Of a DNA stretch of 64,000 bases, positions 50,201 through 61,819 are shown piece by piece. The notes below the pieces were generated by a model. It had not been told where the DNA came from. It did no database searches and saw nothing but the letters and a program-made list of their open reading frames with translations. The stretch lies in the NCBI RefSeq assembly GCF_011075055.1, contig NC_058156.1:2356001-2420000 (forward strand), given 5' to 3'. This DNA is from Mangifera indica. Its lineage: Eukaryota > Streptophyta > Magnoliopsida > Sapindales > Anacardiaceae. The first letter of the stretch is position 1; every line of letters starts with the position of its first letter. The position numbers and the translations under genes are program-made.

Positions 50201-51494
50201 GAGGAGTCAAAGGTCATATGATTACAAAATCCTAAATCAAAAAGCCAAGAGGATGTATTTGGTGTCATAGATAAAACAGTGGAGGATGAAACATTAAAAG
50301 AGATAACTTGTTTTAGAAGAGATTCCAGATCACTCATAATGTTTATGGGTTAAGGAGGAGATGGCTTAGTGGCTAGTTTAACAACAGCAACAATAAGATA
50401 GGATCTAGTGTGTCCTTTGGATTTAAGAGGTCTTGTAAGGAAAATTTCTACAATATGCCCAAGTTGATGGCAATAACGACACTCAATGGAGGACATTTAG
50501 AGAGAATATAACCAGTCTTACGACAATATTTGTAAACCTTCTTATTGGAGTGAGAATGTGGGGCATAAGAGTTGGTTAGAACACCAGAGGAGCTAGCCAA
50601 AACGATGTCTGAGGAATGAGACTTTGTAAAGCCCAATTGTGTCTCTTCAAAAATAACTTCAGCAACAACACTATAAAAGGTTAGAAGAGGATCCCTATGC
50701 AGTAGTGATGCTCAAATAGGTTCAAAATCATAATTGAGTGGCATAAAGAATTGAATGAGATGCATCTAGTCCTCACTAACTCTTGCTTGAGTGAGTTATG
50801 TCCAAAGGGGTTGTATTTGTGCCAAGAAATCATTGATGAATTGTCTTGCCTCTTGTTTCAGATTGCGAATTGAGCTCCATATTTGGTATTAGTGGGCAAG
50901 ACTAGTAGTTGTATATTTATTAGCCAAAAAATCCCAAATTTCTTTGGCAGTCTCAAATTACTCAAATGGGATATGTATGGAAGGAAGGGATATATTGCGA
51001 ATGTAGGTAATAATTTGATGATTTTTACTTTCCCCATTCATTAAGGTGATCAAGGTAATTGTCTTTATTCTCATCAGTTTATTGAACAACTTTAGAAACT
51101 TGACCTATGATTACTCGCCAAAGACAATGTCCAATAAAAAATTTCGCATACATTAGGCCTAAAGATTGTAATTGGCCCTATTTAGGATTATTTGAATGGA
51201 GTGAGAAACTTCAACTTTGTCCATTTTGAGATTTGAGAGGGATTGTGATGAAATAGAATTAATTGGATGGATGTCTGTTAATATTAAAAATATAATAAAT
51301 ATTGACCCAACGACGACTGATGGTGATGAAGGTGGCTTAGGGTAGAGCGACAAATGATGATCAAAGGATCAAGCTATATGAGGAGAGGCAAGGCACGACA
51401 AACGGAGCACACCAATAAGTCACAGTGACATTAAACTATGCACAAAAAAAAACTAAAAAATTTTTAAGAAACGATAAATGAGCCTAAAATAAAA

Positions 51495-51506
51495 GCCTTA
51501 ATACCA
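51495..51506 (-). other. Copia primer-binding site
   Basis: On the minus strand TGGTATTAAGGC directly follows the 5' LTR. It resembles the initiator-tRNA-Met complement TGGTATCAGAGC used by most plant LTR elements, with some decay. Confidence 0.7.
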
Positions 51507-51739
51507 TGTTAACAATAGAAAATATTGCTTTGCATTTCATTTGATACAAAAAGAGTTTATACAAAGGGGTATTTATACAAGAATGAAATATATATAGACA
51601 TGGTATGAATCCCGATTGATTTAGAAAATCACGCTCTGATTAATTGAGGAAATCATTATATGACTGATTAAGGAAATCATGTTATGATTTATTAAGAAAA
51701 TTAAGCTCTGATTGATTGATTGAGGAAATCATGTTAACA
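51507..51739 (-). repeat. Copia 5' LTR
   Basis: 233 bp bounded by TGTTAACAATAG and ATCATGTTAACA. It matches the other LTR along its length, with extra copies of an AGGAAATCATGTTATGATT-like unit accounting for the length difference. Confidence 0.85.
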
Positions 51740-52305
51740 TGCTATTCAATTAATCAATTTTATTAAACCAAAATCACAATTAATATTAGCTCACATATGT
51801 AATTTTTCTAACACAATAATCTTGTTGTTCAGGCCTGTTGCTACTGAAAGAAGGCATAAAAAAGTGGATGGTGAGTAAGATGTTTAGTGCAAGACATGCT
51901 CAAAATTCAGGAACATAGAATTGTCTTCCACTACTAACAACAGCAATGGGATGCTGATGAGTGGATATATTCATCCTTTGCCCTTGAGTTCCCCAGTTTG
52001 GTTCTTTCCTCGACAAACCAGTCTTCACCAATGACTTAACCTGTGGACTATCAAAGCATTTCTCAGCTCACCTACGAGAATTAATGAAGGATAAGGAGTT
52101 TCATTAATGTTTCCAGGTTAAAGTTATGCCCATTCTTTATATGGAAATGGAAGCATCTAATTTATTTCTCTGCACCCAAGCAAGGGATCTCCATTTAGCA
52201 ATAGATTAGAATAAAAATGGGCCACTCTTGCGTCCTCTGCTCTTTTTGCCAACATAAACCCCTTTCCCTGAAGTAATCCTTTTATCAAAAATAAACTTTT
52301 TCTTC

Positions 52306-52314
52306 TTTATATAT
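52306..52314 (+). promoter_or_regulatory. Probable TATA box of the WD40 gene
   Basis: TTTATATAT lies about 75 bases before the ATG at 52386, followed by a C/T-rich leader typical of plant 5' UTRs. Assignment by position and composition only. Confidence 0.5.
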
Positions 52315-52385
52315 CCACTCTCTTTGATTTAATCCAACTCACATTCTTTCTTCCTCAGTTTAACTCTCTCTGTAACTTGGGAATC

Positions 52386-53603
52386 ATGATATTGCACTCA
52401 AATGGTGATTGTCAATTTCATTCTGCCTGCTTTCAATCACATTTCTCAGCAGCACCCTCACTTACTTCTCTGCCAAGTCTCCAATCAGTTACTTCCCTTA
52501 CCTCTCAAAATCACCAGAGCCTAAGCAATGCTTCCACCATTCATTATCACTGCCTCACCACCTTAAAGGGTCACAATTCTTATGTATCCGCCCTTGCCCT
52601 AGCTGGGAAATTCTTATATGTGGGCTCTTCTGACAGAGCAATCCGCTTGTGGGATTGTAATCCTTTAACCACACAACCTGAGCAAGATATTATAAACAAC
52701 AGCATAGTAGCTGTTGGCAAGGGCGCTGTGAAGTCCCTGGTGGTTTTAGCTGACAAACTCTTTAGTGCTCATCAAGATCACAAAATCCGCGTATGGAAGA
52801 TCAATAATCAAGAACATGATCATCATCAACAAAAGTACACTCGTTTGGCCACATTGCCAACACTCGGTGACCGCGCTTTCAGGCTGCTGATGCCCAAAAA
52901 TCATGTACAAATCCGGAGACACAAGACATCCACTTGGGTCCACCATGTTGACACTGTGTCAGCTCTCGCCTTAGCAAGCGATGCCACTCTTCTCTACTCA
53001 GTTTCATGGGATCGGACCATCAAAGTTTGGCGAACGTCAGATTTCAAGTGCCTGGAGTCAATCAGGAACGCTCACGAAGACGCAATAAACGCAGTGGCAT
53101 TATCCGAGGATGGGCATGTTTATACGGGCTCAGCTGACAAGAAAATCAAAGTGTGGAGAAAAAACACCGGAGAAAAGAAACATTCTCTAGTTTCAACTCT
53201 GGAGAAACACAACTCAGGGATTAATGCGTTGGCGCTGAGCAGTGACGGGCTTGTGTTGTACTCTGGTGCATGTGACAGATCGATTCTGGTTTGGGAGAAA
53301 GACAGAAATGGCAACATGGAGCTTGCAGGAGCATTGAGGGGACACACGAAATCAATATTGTGCATTGGTGTGGTTTCGGATTTGGTATTGAGTGGCTCTG
53401 CAGATAAAAGCATTAGAATCTGGAGAGGGGTTGACAGAAATTACTCATGCTTAGCCATCTTGGAAGGCCACAAAGGCCCTGTCAAATGTTTGACAGCAGC
53501 CATTGATGAATATTATAATGACTCTCACACTGCTTATCTCATTTACAGTGGAAGCTTAGACTGTGACATCAAGATATGGCAGATTCTTGTTCCACCTCAT
53601 TAA
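52386..53603 (+). CDS. WD40 repeat protein, JINGUBANG-like, intronless
   Basis: Members of this plant WD40 group include JINGUBANG, which limits pollen germination; the role of this copy is unknown. The first ATG is at 52386 (MILHSNGDCQFH); a longer frame from 52377 would begin with TTG and is rejected. The product is 405 aa. After a ~55-residue Ser/Thr-rich leader come seven blades, each ending in a WD-type tryptophan: RAIRLWD, HKIRVWK, RTIKVWR, KKIKVWR, RSILVWE, KSIRIWR and CDIKIWQ. This implies a closed seven-bladed propeller. Typical blade starts are LKGHNSYVSALAL, HVDTVSALAL, AHEDAINAVAL and LEGHKGPVKCL. The frame is intact and intronless, as is usual in the group. Confidence 0.9.
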   Translation: MILHSNGDCQFHSACFQSHFSAAPSLTSLPSLQSVTSLTSQNHQSLSNASTIHYHCLTTLKGHNSYVSALALAGKFLYVGSSDRAIRLWDCNPLTTQPEQDIINNSIVAVGKGAVKSLVVLADKLFSAHQDHKIRVWKINNQEHDHHQQKYTRLATLPTLGDRAFRLLMPKNHVQIRRHKTSTWVHHVDTVSALALASDATLLYSVSWDRTIKVWRTSDFKCLESIRNAHEDAINAVALSEDGHVYTGSADKKIKVWRKNTGEKKHSLVSTLEKHNSGINALALSSDGLVLYSGACDRSILVWEKDRNGNMELAGALRGHTKSILCIGVVSDLVLSGSADKSIRIWRGVDRNYSCLAILEGHKGPVKCLTAAIDEYYNDSHTAYLIYSGSLDCDIKIWQILVPPH

Positions 53604-54769
53604 ACAAACAAACAATTTAAGGAGTTTATGTAAGTACAATAGTGAGATTGTATATTTTCTTGAGAGTTTCAACTGATTTTCCTGGAAATTGTGGCAAGGG
53701 CCCCAGGAAGGTTTGTCCAACAAAAGAAGGGATGTATCTTCCATGCCTAATCTTTTCAATGGATTAGCTTTTCTTTTAATTTATGAAGTGAAATTCATTA
53801 TATTATCAAACATTAGGTTGGATTGTGGGACTCAAAAGAGACAGACACGGCCGGCTGTAAAGTCACTCAATAATACCTAAAATATGGGATGTGTGGTTAT
53901 TTTATTCTTGCTTACCTTCCAATTCTAGAATATCTTCATTTTTTTTTTTTTTAATTTTACACCTTTTTATTAAGCTATATTATTGAGATTGATCAGGATA
54001 CCCTTTTAAACGATCATGGAAATTTCTTATTAAAAATTGGACAAATATAAAGTTAATCAAAAAAGAAGATTAAAAGAACCAAGAAAAGGATATATGCACG
54101 TGTTAATTGGGTTGGATTCGATTTGAACTTATTCATGTTCGAGCTTAAGCTTTAGGATGTTTAGCTCTTCAAACTTGCGAGTTTAAAAATTTTGATACAA
54201 AACGATATCATTTTGATTAATATGTATTAAAACAACATTGTTTTAACAATGAGCTAAGTTAAAAGCTCGATTTAAGCCCGACTCTTTTGAAACGAGCCAA
54301 ACTCGAACTCCTTTGAAGCAAGTTGGATACCATACAAATCATAACTCTAAACCAAAAAATTATGTTAAATATATTTATATATATAGTTTATAGTTTGATT
54401 CGATTTAATTTAAAAACCCTCTAAACCATAACTCATATTGTAACCTTTCTCTAAAATCTATCTGCATAAACTAAATTATTTTATAAACTAAATTAAATTA
54501 AATAATAATTTTTGAATAATTTAACCTAATTTTAAAATTTGGATCGAATTTTATACCTCATAAATCACACTTAAGTTCACATCAAATGCAATAAACCCTG
54601 ATGTCATTAAATTAGACAAAGTTAGGTAAAAGTCATTTTATTATTATGACAAGTCACTTCCAACCTTATTCTACTAATTAAAGACCCATTACTGTAACCA
54701 TTTCGTCTTATCTACATGGATAAGCCATCAACATGTGTCACTGTCAGGTAAAAAGTAGGTTAAGATAAC
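53604..54769. other. 3' flank of the WD40 gene and repeat debris
   Basis: The first ~200 bases are probably 3' UTR. 54110-54340 is a diverged relative of the hAT-type MITE at 14759-15082 (shared AAAATTTTGATA, AATATGTATTAAAAC and GTTTTAAC blocks). The rest is AT-rich. Confidence 0.5.
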
Positions 54770-55528
54770 GGCAGAGAACCATTTCCTATCAAAGTCTCAA
54801 TATAATTAGAAATATTCGGGGTTTAAAGAATTTAAATATTTATTTATAAATTAATTTTTATTAAATTTTTTTTATTAGAGTTAAAGATAAAATCGATATT
54901 TTATCATTAAATCTTAAACCCTATCAAATTTATACCATTTCTTCATTTTCATTTAAAAAACTAATAATTTTTTCTCAAATTAAATTTTAAAAAATAATAT
55001 TTCTCTCCCTTGGATTTCCTCTTTTTTTCTTCTCCATCTCTTGTGATCAGAATCTAACCATGCTCTCTGTCTCCTATCGCTAATGCTTTCTTCTCTTGGA
55101 TCATCCATAAACAACGACAAAGATGTCTTCGTCTTTGGCCGAAGACAAAGATGAGGTCTCTGTCCTAAAAGATCTAGAATCTCTTCGTCTATGGTGGATC
55201 GAAGAGAAGAAAACATCTACGACAGGAGATAGAGAGGCACAATAGGATTCTGATCATCAAAGATAGAGAAGAAGAAAAAAGAAACCCTATGAGAGAAAAT
55301 ATGATTTTTCAAAGTTTAACCTAGAGGAAAATTGTTAGTTTTTAAAGCTAAGGGGAGAAAATAATAGAAATTTGATAAAGTTTATGGTTTCGTGGTAAAA
55401 TAATAATTTTGTCCTTATCTCTAATAGAAAAATTTAACAAAAGATAACTCATGGGTGAACATTTAGGCTTTTCAAACCTTGCGGTTTGTATGTGCATTTA
55501 AACTTAGGTGGGAAATAGTCCTCTGGCC
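54770..55528. mobile_element. Fold-back Mutator-like element, copy 5
   Basis: The left end is GGCAGAGAACCATTTCC and the right end inverted is GGCCAGAGGACTATTTCC. The hairpin tip around 55090-55210 is strongly self-complementary (GTCTTCGTCTTTGGCC against GAAGACAAAGATG; CTTCTCTTGGATC against GATCGAAGAGAAG). Flanks TTAAGATAA and TTAAAATGA match at 7 of 9 with a one-base offset. An older copy. Confidence 0.7.
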
Positions 55529-55573
55529 TTAAAATGATGCATCTTTATTGATAATTTAAAGAATTAAAATCTA

Positions 55574-56068
55574 GGCCAAAACGCTTTTTTCCACCCAACA
55601 TTTGGTGAAATCTCAATCTTTTATTTGTTAATTTTCAAAATTCTAAATATACACCCTCCTATTAAAATTTACTGTTAAAATTAAGGGTACAAAAATTCAT
55701 TTAGCTAAAAATGTCTCTTTATCCAACATAATGACCACTAACCATCGAGCTTCAACGGGAGAAGAAGAGATTTGGGAAGGCCAGTTGACTACCATAACAA
55801 AGATGGTCATCAAAGAGAGAGAAAAAGATCATAAGAAAAAATTATTACTTTTCAAATTTTAGGTTTGAAAAATTATTAATTTTTTAAACTAAATGGGAAG
55901 AAATGTGATAAAATTTTAGTTCTTTTTAAATATTTTTAGCTAAATAATATTTTTACCATTAATCATAACAATAAATTTTAATAGAGTAATGGGTATTTGA
56001 ATTTTTAAAAATTAATGACTAAAATTTAATAGTTCATCAAACCTTGGGTGGGAACTAGTCTTTTAGCT
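55574..56068. mobile_element. Fold-back Mutator-like element, copy 6
   Basis: The left end GGCCAAAACGCTTTTTTCC pairs with the right end read inverted (AGCTAAAAGACTAGTTCCC). A perfect duplication TAAAATCTA flanks it (55565-55573 and 56069-56077), extending to ten bases if the outer T is counted. At about 495 bp it is the shortest copy, with the tip region partly deleted. Confidence 0.85.
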
Positions 56069-56077
56069 TAAAATCTA

Positions 56078-57130
56078 TCAATAGTACGGTATGCACGATA
56101 TATGTGTATAGAAAAATTACACAAATTAATATGAAGTGGATATGGTGCTGATATGGCTTATGTTTTTGACATGTGACGTCTATCACATCAACGGCACATC
56201 AGTGTGTATAATTTTACTGTGCACAAATATTGTGCGTATGGTATTACTGAAAATCTATATGTTGTGTCTTGATTTATCTTTTAGAAGGTGTAGTATTAGA
56301 TGTATTAGAAACCGTCAGCCTCTTGAGCCCCATTCAACCATCTACACACAGAATAGGGAGCAAGAGTCTTATTGCAGAAATCATATCAGCCAAGAAATTA
56401 CTCATATCTAAGGAAATTTGAGAAGCAAATGTATTTACTATTTTTGCTAGGTTTGTGAAATTTGACTTACCTGGTATAATGGTTGTTAGTCTGGTTTTTT
56501 TGTCTTAGGTTTACTCATTTAACCAACACGGATAGAATCCACATTTAAAAAAATAATGCATTTAGTACAACTATTTTCAGAAAAATTTTGAAGCAGCACA
56601 AAAATAACAAATATAAATAGAAAATATGGATTTTGTAAACAGAGACCAAATAGTATATTTCTTCTCCGTTATGCCTATATTCTGAATTGAATAAACTATC
56701 AAATCAGAAAAGAAGTTATCAGTAAGCGGTTGATGGTGTGCAGGCAGCAGAATGAGAAAATACGAGCCTTCAAGGGTCCCTTCAATGGCAAAGGAGTATG
56801 GGTTTAAATTCCCTTTGACAATATTTTAAGACTAAACTCTTGATTTATCAATGTAATGATTGCGAGACCGATCATTTGACTCAAAGTTTTACTTATTTGA
56901 TATAATCGGTTTGATCCCAAAGATAAAGTCGAACTCAAATAAGGTTTGAGATAACACTAAAGGTAGAACCAACATCCAGTTCATCAGTAGTGACATTTTT
57001 GTTGGTGTACCTGGATCACAATGGTACTCTTTTGGAGTATGCTGATCTTTCAAACATACAATGGCAGTTTGATGTCCATATGGACTCTGATTCCACTGCA
57101 TGCAACTGATGATATATTTGAACATATCTG
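56078..57130. other. Spacer with unassigned short frames
   Basis: A plus-strand frame (56136-56411) is cysteine-rich without a known motif. A minus-strand frame (56889-57143) contains SCMQWNQSPYGHQTAIVCLK, which looks protein-like, but no family was recognised and no partner exons were seen. Confidence 0.3.
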
Positions 57131-57810
57131 AACAAGTTATCATGTCGGATTAATTACATAAATTCATACACTCTATTTATGCAATTAATCAATTGAATCA
57201 CAACAAATTCTTATACACAGATTATAAAATACTTGAATTAAAAGATTTCGGAATTCAGATAAACCTGATGCATCATAGTTGATGCCAAATCATCTCTGAA
57301 TTTGATTATTTATCGATTTGTAAAATTGATCTTCGTTTACCATATGCTCCCAAAATGAAAATATTTTGATGGATGTTTTTATGGTGAGTGCATTGGGAAA
57401 GGGGACATAGCCTCTTTTTTAACAGTTTATTGGGCTCTTTCATCGAAGACCCAATAAACTCAATAGCCCATACTTGAATCATAACAAATTTTTATGCAAT
57501 GAACTAGTTATCATATTGGATTAATGACACAAATTCATACACTATATTCATGCAATCAATCAATCGAATCACAACAAATTTTTATACATATAAGCTATAG
57601 AATACTTGAATTAGTTGAAGCAAAATCAACTTAGAATCTGATCAATTATCGATATATTAAACTGATCTTTATTTCTCATATTCTCTAAAAATGACGATGT
57701 TTTTATTGTGTGTTGGAAAAGGGGATCCAACATTTTTTATAATAATTTAGTAGACTCTTCCATCAAAGACCCAATAAACTTAATAATCTATACTTGCATC
57801 ATCATAAATT
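57131..57810 (+). repeat. Tandem duplication, ~350-bp unit, two copies
   Basis: Copies at about 57131-57499 and 57500-57810 share AAATTCATACACT, AATCGAATCACAACAAATT, GAAGACCCAATAAACT and GGAAAAGGGGA in the same order. They differ at many positions, so the duplication is not recent. No coding potential. Confidence 0.8.
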
Positions 57811-58210
57811 AGACTTCTTTTTTATAAAATGCATGAATTATTTAACAAAATTGATTGTGGTATACCCATAAAACTTAATTCACTGAATCATACATTTACG
57901 CGAGTTCAATGTTTGTCCATATTCAGAAAATTTTCTGACGTATCAAAACCACAAAGAGGAAAATTGAAAATTTAGTTAAAACTAAGAAATGATATGGGCA
58001 TCTAACTGGCTTCGATGAAGGATGAAACAATGTATACTCTTGACCATTAACGTTAAACTGACCGCCAGCAAAATTGGATCACTGAGTAAAGTTCACAAGC
58101 CACTATATAAACCTAAACACAGGAAGCAAGATTGTAAACCTCAATTTTCAATGCTCACTTTTGCAGAAGCACGGCAGGACTTCACCCCAAGGTAATGTTT
58201 AACCAAATAT

Positions 58211-58446
58211 GACAATACTTGATTAAAATGGGTTTCCTTATAGCCTCTGTGTATCTGCCCATGCACTTGCAAGTAATGTCTACCTAAACTGATCCCATCC
58301 AATTTTTAAATGTTGAAGTGGACAAAATGACAATACTTGATTGATATGGGTTTCCTTATAGTCTCTGTGTATCTGCCCGTGCACTTGCAAGTGATGTCTA
58401 CCTAAACTGATCCCATCCAATTTCTAAATGTTGAAGTGGACAAAAT
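58211..58446 (+). repeat. Tandem duplication, 118-bp unit, two copies
   Basis: Two nearly identical units (58211-58328 and 58329-58446), each beginning GACAATACTTGATT and ending AAATGTTGAAGTGGACAAAAT, with only about five differences visible, so recent. No protein or RNA recognised. Confidence 0.92.
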
Positions 58447-60103
58447 GCAAGGGGGTCTCTTTCTAGATATCATAAGTCACTGCACAAATGTTCTTATTTT
58501 CAACCAGAGGGCATCTTGACCTAAATTGCATCTTTCTTCACTTTTTTTTTTTAATTTTTGGTATCGAGAAAACTTTACTTGAGTCAATCTGCCGCTTCAA
58601 GGTAGACCTAACTACACTAAATAGGTAAAACCTCGAATCTAGTGAATAAACTCACAACCATTACATCAAGTAAATTAAAAGTTTAATCTTAAAATACTGT
58701 TAGGTGGGATTTGAACCATTACTCTCTTATGTTTAAAATTTTCTCGGTTGTCACTCAAGTTATCTTTAAGAGAAAAACATTGAACTGATGTAACAACATC
58801 GAAATTCTAAGAAACAAAAGGTCCCAGCTATAAAAAAGAAGTAAAACGCTGGCTCATAGAACATGACAATACCCTGGTATGAATGTAAAATTTCAATTAA
58901 TTAAAATCAGCAAACAAATAAGTATATGCATCATCATGGACAGCGCAGAGGGATAATACAGAACTGAGCACAGTTGCAATAAGGAAGCACCCATCACTTG
59001 AACTGCCATTTCTGCATATCAAATGTAAAAGTTAGTTGTAGTTGCCATTGATTATAGATTGGAAAGAAAGAAAGAAAGAAAGAATGGTCATTTCTCCTTG
59101 CTGGCAGAGGAATTTAAAAGTATAAAAGTCTCATCAGTATTTGCACATTCTACCAAAGTTATTATTTGTAATATACATAACCATCGAACTGAATCTGAAT
59201 TGACCCTTTCACTTGAAGATGCAAGTATGCAGAGTTTTTTTTTTTCATTTTTTTTGTCTGGGAATCTACCCGACTTGGTTAGCTAAGTAAATCTTAGATA
59301 CAGTGACTGAACCTACAGTCACTGCACTAAGAAATTCAAGATTTCACTGCATACCAAATTTGTAAAACATATATTTGTCCTAGGATCACGGCCCCTTGCA
59401 GCAACAAACAACCCACCAACACGAAATAGGGGAAGAAATTAATAATAAGTTTTATCAGAAGTTATTGTCATCAACTTAAGACTGCATTCTAACTTGTCTA
59501 ATCTTGGCAACATAAAGGCATTATTAAATATCAGCAGCTCAGTCACTCTATAATTGATAATTAATTCAATTTCATTCCCAAAACAAATCAAGAAAACACC
59601 AAAAAAGAGAAAAGAAACGGAATATATTTAAAATTAATCGATTTTGAATTAAAAATAAAATAACATTATATATACTTTATAATTTATAATTAAATGCTTA
59701 TTATAAATGCACTCAGGATGATGCATTATATAAATTTTTGACATTTTTCTTTTTCTTTCCAGCTTGTCAATTTTTTTAAGTTTATAATTATTAGATTTTA
59801 TTATAAAATTGTCAGCAAAAAGTAAAAAATAAAATAAATTTGGGCCCGGCCCAACAAAACCTTGGTTGCAAGAAAATCCACGATCAAATCTCTTTCAATG
59901 AAATTTTATAATTAAATTCTTGATTTATAGCAAGTACAGTAATCATGGGGTGCAAAATGTATTTTTAATTTGGTAGACTATCAGTTATGAGTAAGAAAAG
60001 CTTTACTAGCAAGTGAGGGCAAGCAGTATTAAGTCATTAATGTGGGTAGGGTTTTTGAGTAGTGACCAACAGTTGGTTCTGTTGAATACTGATTACCAGA
60101 TAA
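58447..60103. other. Spacer without a supported gene
   Basis: A (GAAA)n run lies near 59062-59085, followed by a moderately GC-rich stretch 59090-59420 without a recognised domain. The rest is AT-rich. A minus-strand gene fragment cannot be excluded. Confidence 0.35.
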
Positions 60104-60847
60104 TTAATATTAGCCCAAAAGACTTATTTCTACTTAAGGTTTGTTAAAAACCCAAACTAATACCGCTAATATTGAAAACTTAAACTCTCACTTATTGACC
60201 ATTAAAATTAACAGAATTAGTTGGTTTTAAGGATAAAATAATCATTTAATTATAGTATATTAAAATACTTTATCTCATTTCCCTCTTAGTTTAAAAGATT
60301 AACAATTTTTTTCTAGGATTAAACTTTGAAAAGTCACATTTTTTATCTCTAGGGTTTCATTTTCAACCCATTTTCTCTAGCAGTTGGAATCCAACTTTGA
60401 CCTCTCTTTCTCAACCACTAATGGTCTCCCTCCCAACGGTCATGACTTCTCTTCCCTCTTGTCCGACATCTTCATCTATAGACGAAGATGTTATCATCAT
60501 TGTTGATGACGATGTAGATGAAAACAAATCGTCTTCGTTAGAGACGAAAATATAGAATCGAAGGGAAGAGAAGTCACGACTGTTAGGAGGGAAATGGTCA
60601 GCAGTAGAGGAAGAGAAGTCACGATTGGATTCCGATGACGGAGAACATGGGTTGAAAATGAAACCCTAGAGGGGAAATGTAACTTTTCAAAGTTTAATTT
60701 TGAAAAAAAATTATTAGTTTTCTAAACCAAGGGAGAAATAAGATAAAGTTTTCTAATATATTATGATTAAATTATGATTTTATCCCTAGAACTAACTAAT
60801 TCTATTAATTTTAACAACTCATGAGTACAAGTTTGGGTTTTCAATAT

Positions 60848-61697
60848 TGATGGTAGACCAAAATATTTAGCTCAAGGAAGGAAAACGAGGGTAAGACATG
60901 GAAATAAAAGAGGTCAATAGAAGAGCAAAGGCAAGAGAGAGGTTGGGTGGAAGAAACGAATGAAGAGAAGAACATTGTTAGTGACATTAAAGACTCATGG
61001 CAAGAGAGTGGTAGGGTGAAAATATTGAAGATGATTAATAAACAAGCCAAAATGGAGAAGATGATGTGACACATGATGTAATAGCCAAGAATGACATGGC
61101 AAAATGAGGTGACATGTTTCCTAGTTGTATAGAGTTTAATTAAATTAAATTTTCCTAATGTTAGTATTTAATTTAAAGTCAATTTCTTATTCTTTTGGGA
61201 TTAACTATAAAGTTTTTAAATAGACTTATTTTGAATTCAGGAATATTTTGAGTTTAGGAAATTATTAAATATAATAAAAAGTTTTAAAGAATATTTGTTT
61301 AAGAAAGTTCAATTTTAGTAAAGTCTATTAATATTATTTCTTATAATCATAGTTCCCTAGAATTTGGATTTAAATAATATTCTTAATTCTAGTTAAACTA
61401 ATATCCTAATTTAATAAATTTTATATTCTGGTGGAGTTAGAATTTCTATTTTAATTAGGAAAGTCATTAGCGTATATAAAGGGCTTAAATCATTGTAAAT
61501 CAATCAATCAATTTATCATATTGTTAATAAAATTCACTTGAATTTTATTAACAATATGATAAATTGATTGATTGATTTCAGAAGCATTGCTTTTGAAAAT
61601 GATATTCTTGTTTATCTCTTTGCGTCTGTTGAACGATATCAACCTTAAATGTCCTTGTAAACAATATCACAACTTTATCAGCGTTTGTCTTGCATTA
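60848..61697 (+). repeat. Gypsy 5' LTR (850 bp)
   Basis: It starts TGATGGTAGACC and ends CTTGCATTA, and has a TATA box at 61473-61480 (GTATATAAA). It matches the 3' LTR at both ends, but 60,980-61,640 has no counterpart there. A 40-bp perfect palindrome follows the TATA box. Confidence 0.85.
61497..61578. repeat. Perfect 40-bp inverted repeat in the LTR
   Basis: Arms 61497-61536 and 61539-61578 are exactly complementary, with a two-base centre. Each contains ATCAATCAATCAATTTATCA or its inverse. It begins about 20 bases after the TATA box, so any transcript from this LTR would start in or just before it. Confidence 0.95.
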
Positions 61698-61699
61698 AG

Positions 61700-61713
61700 T
61701 GGTATTAGAGCCC
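61700..61713 (+). other. Gypsy primer-binding site
   Basis: TGGTATTAGAGCCC follows the 5' LTR by two bases and matches the initiator-tRNA-Met complement TGGTATCAGAGCC with one change. Confidence 0.85.
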
Positions 61714-61819
61714 TATCTTGAGATGGTTAGACACGAAGAAGATATGGAAAAGAGTTTGTTTTACACTCCTACACAACCCAATGACTCACAACGCTAGAGA
61801 ACCTTTCAGAGTGAGTGCA

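Larger units (their letters stand above)
47030..51739 (-). mobile_element. Ty1/copia retrotransposon, decayed, with both LTRs
   Basis: A 4.7-kb element oriented on the minus strand. In coding order: gag starting near 51230 (VEVSHSIQIILNRANYN), with a zinc knuckle YKYCRKTGYILSKC near 50530; protease near 50250 (SWLFDLGFCNHMTFDSSLFS, where Leu replaces the usual Ser after the catalytic Asp); GAG-pre-integrase near 49850 (HLWHLYLGHAYLNKLHPL); integrase near 49600 (FADDYSQFAWIYLLKNKS); reverse transcriptase 48700-47900, badly frame-shifted; and RNase H near 47580 ending in WKSKKQTLT. Stops and frameshifts abound, so it is dead. The outer flanks AGACT and TGCTA do not match well, but the duplicate copy confirms the insertion point. 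Confidence 0.9.
46332..52070 (+). repeat. Tandem duplication, right copy (interrupted)
   Basis: The right copy is split into 46332-46448, 46972-47029 and 51740-52070 by a Tourist-like MITE and a copia retrotransposon. Pairwise differences to the left copy are numerous but alignment is obvious by eye. Confidence 0.82.

Noticed and set aside
52377..52385. Longer start for the WD40 protein at 52377
   Set aside because: The codon there is TTG; the first ATG in frame is 52386.
53120..53413. Minus-strand frame inside the WD40 gene
   Set aside because: Antisense shadow of the repeat-encoded WD40 frame.
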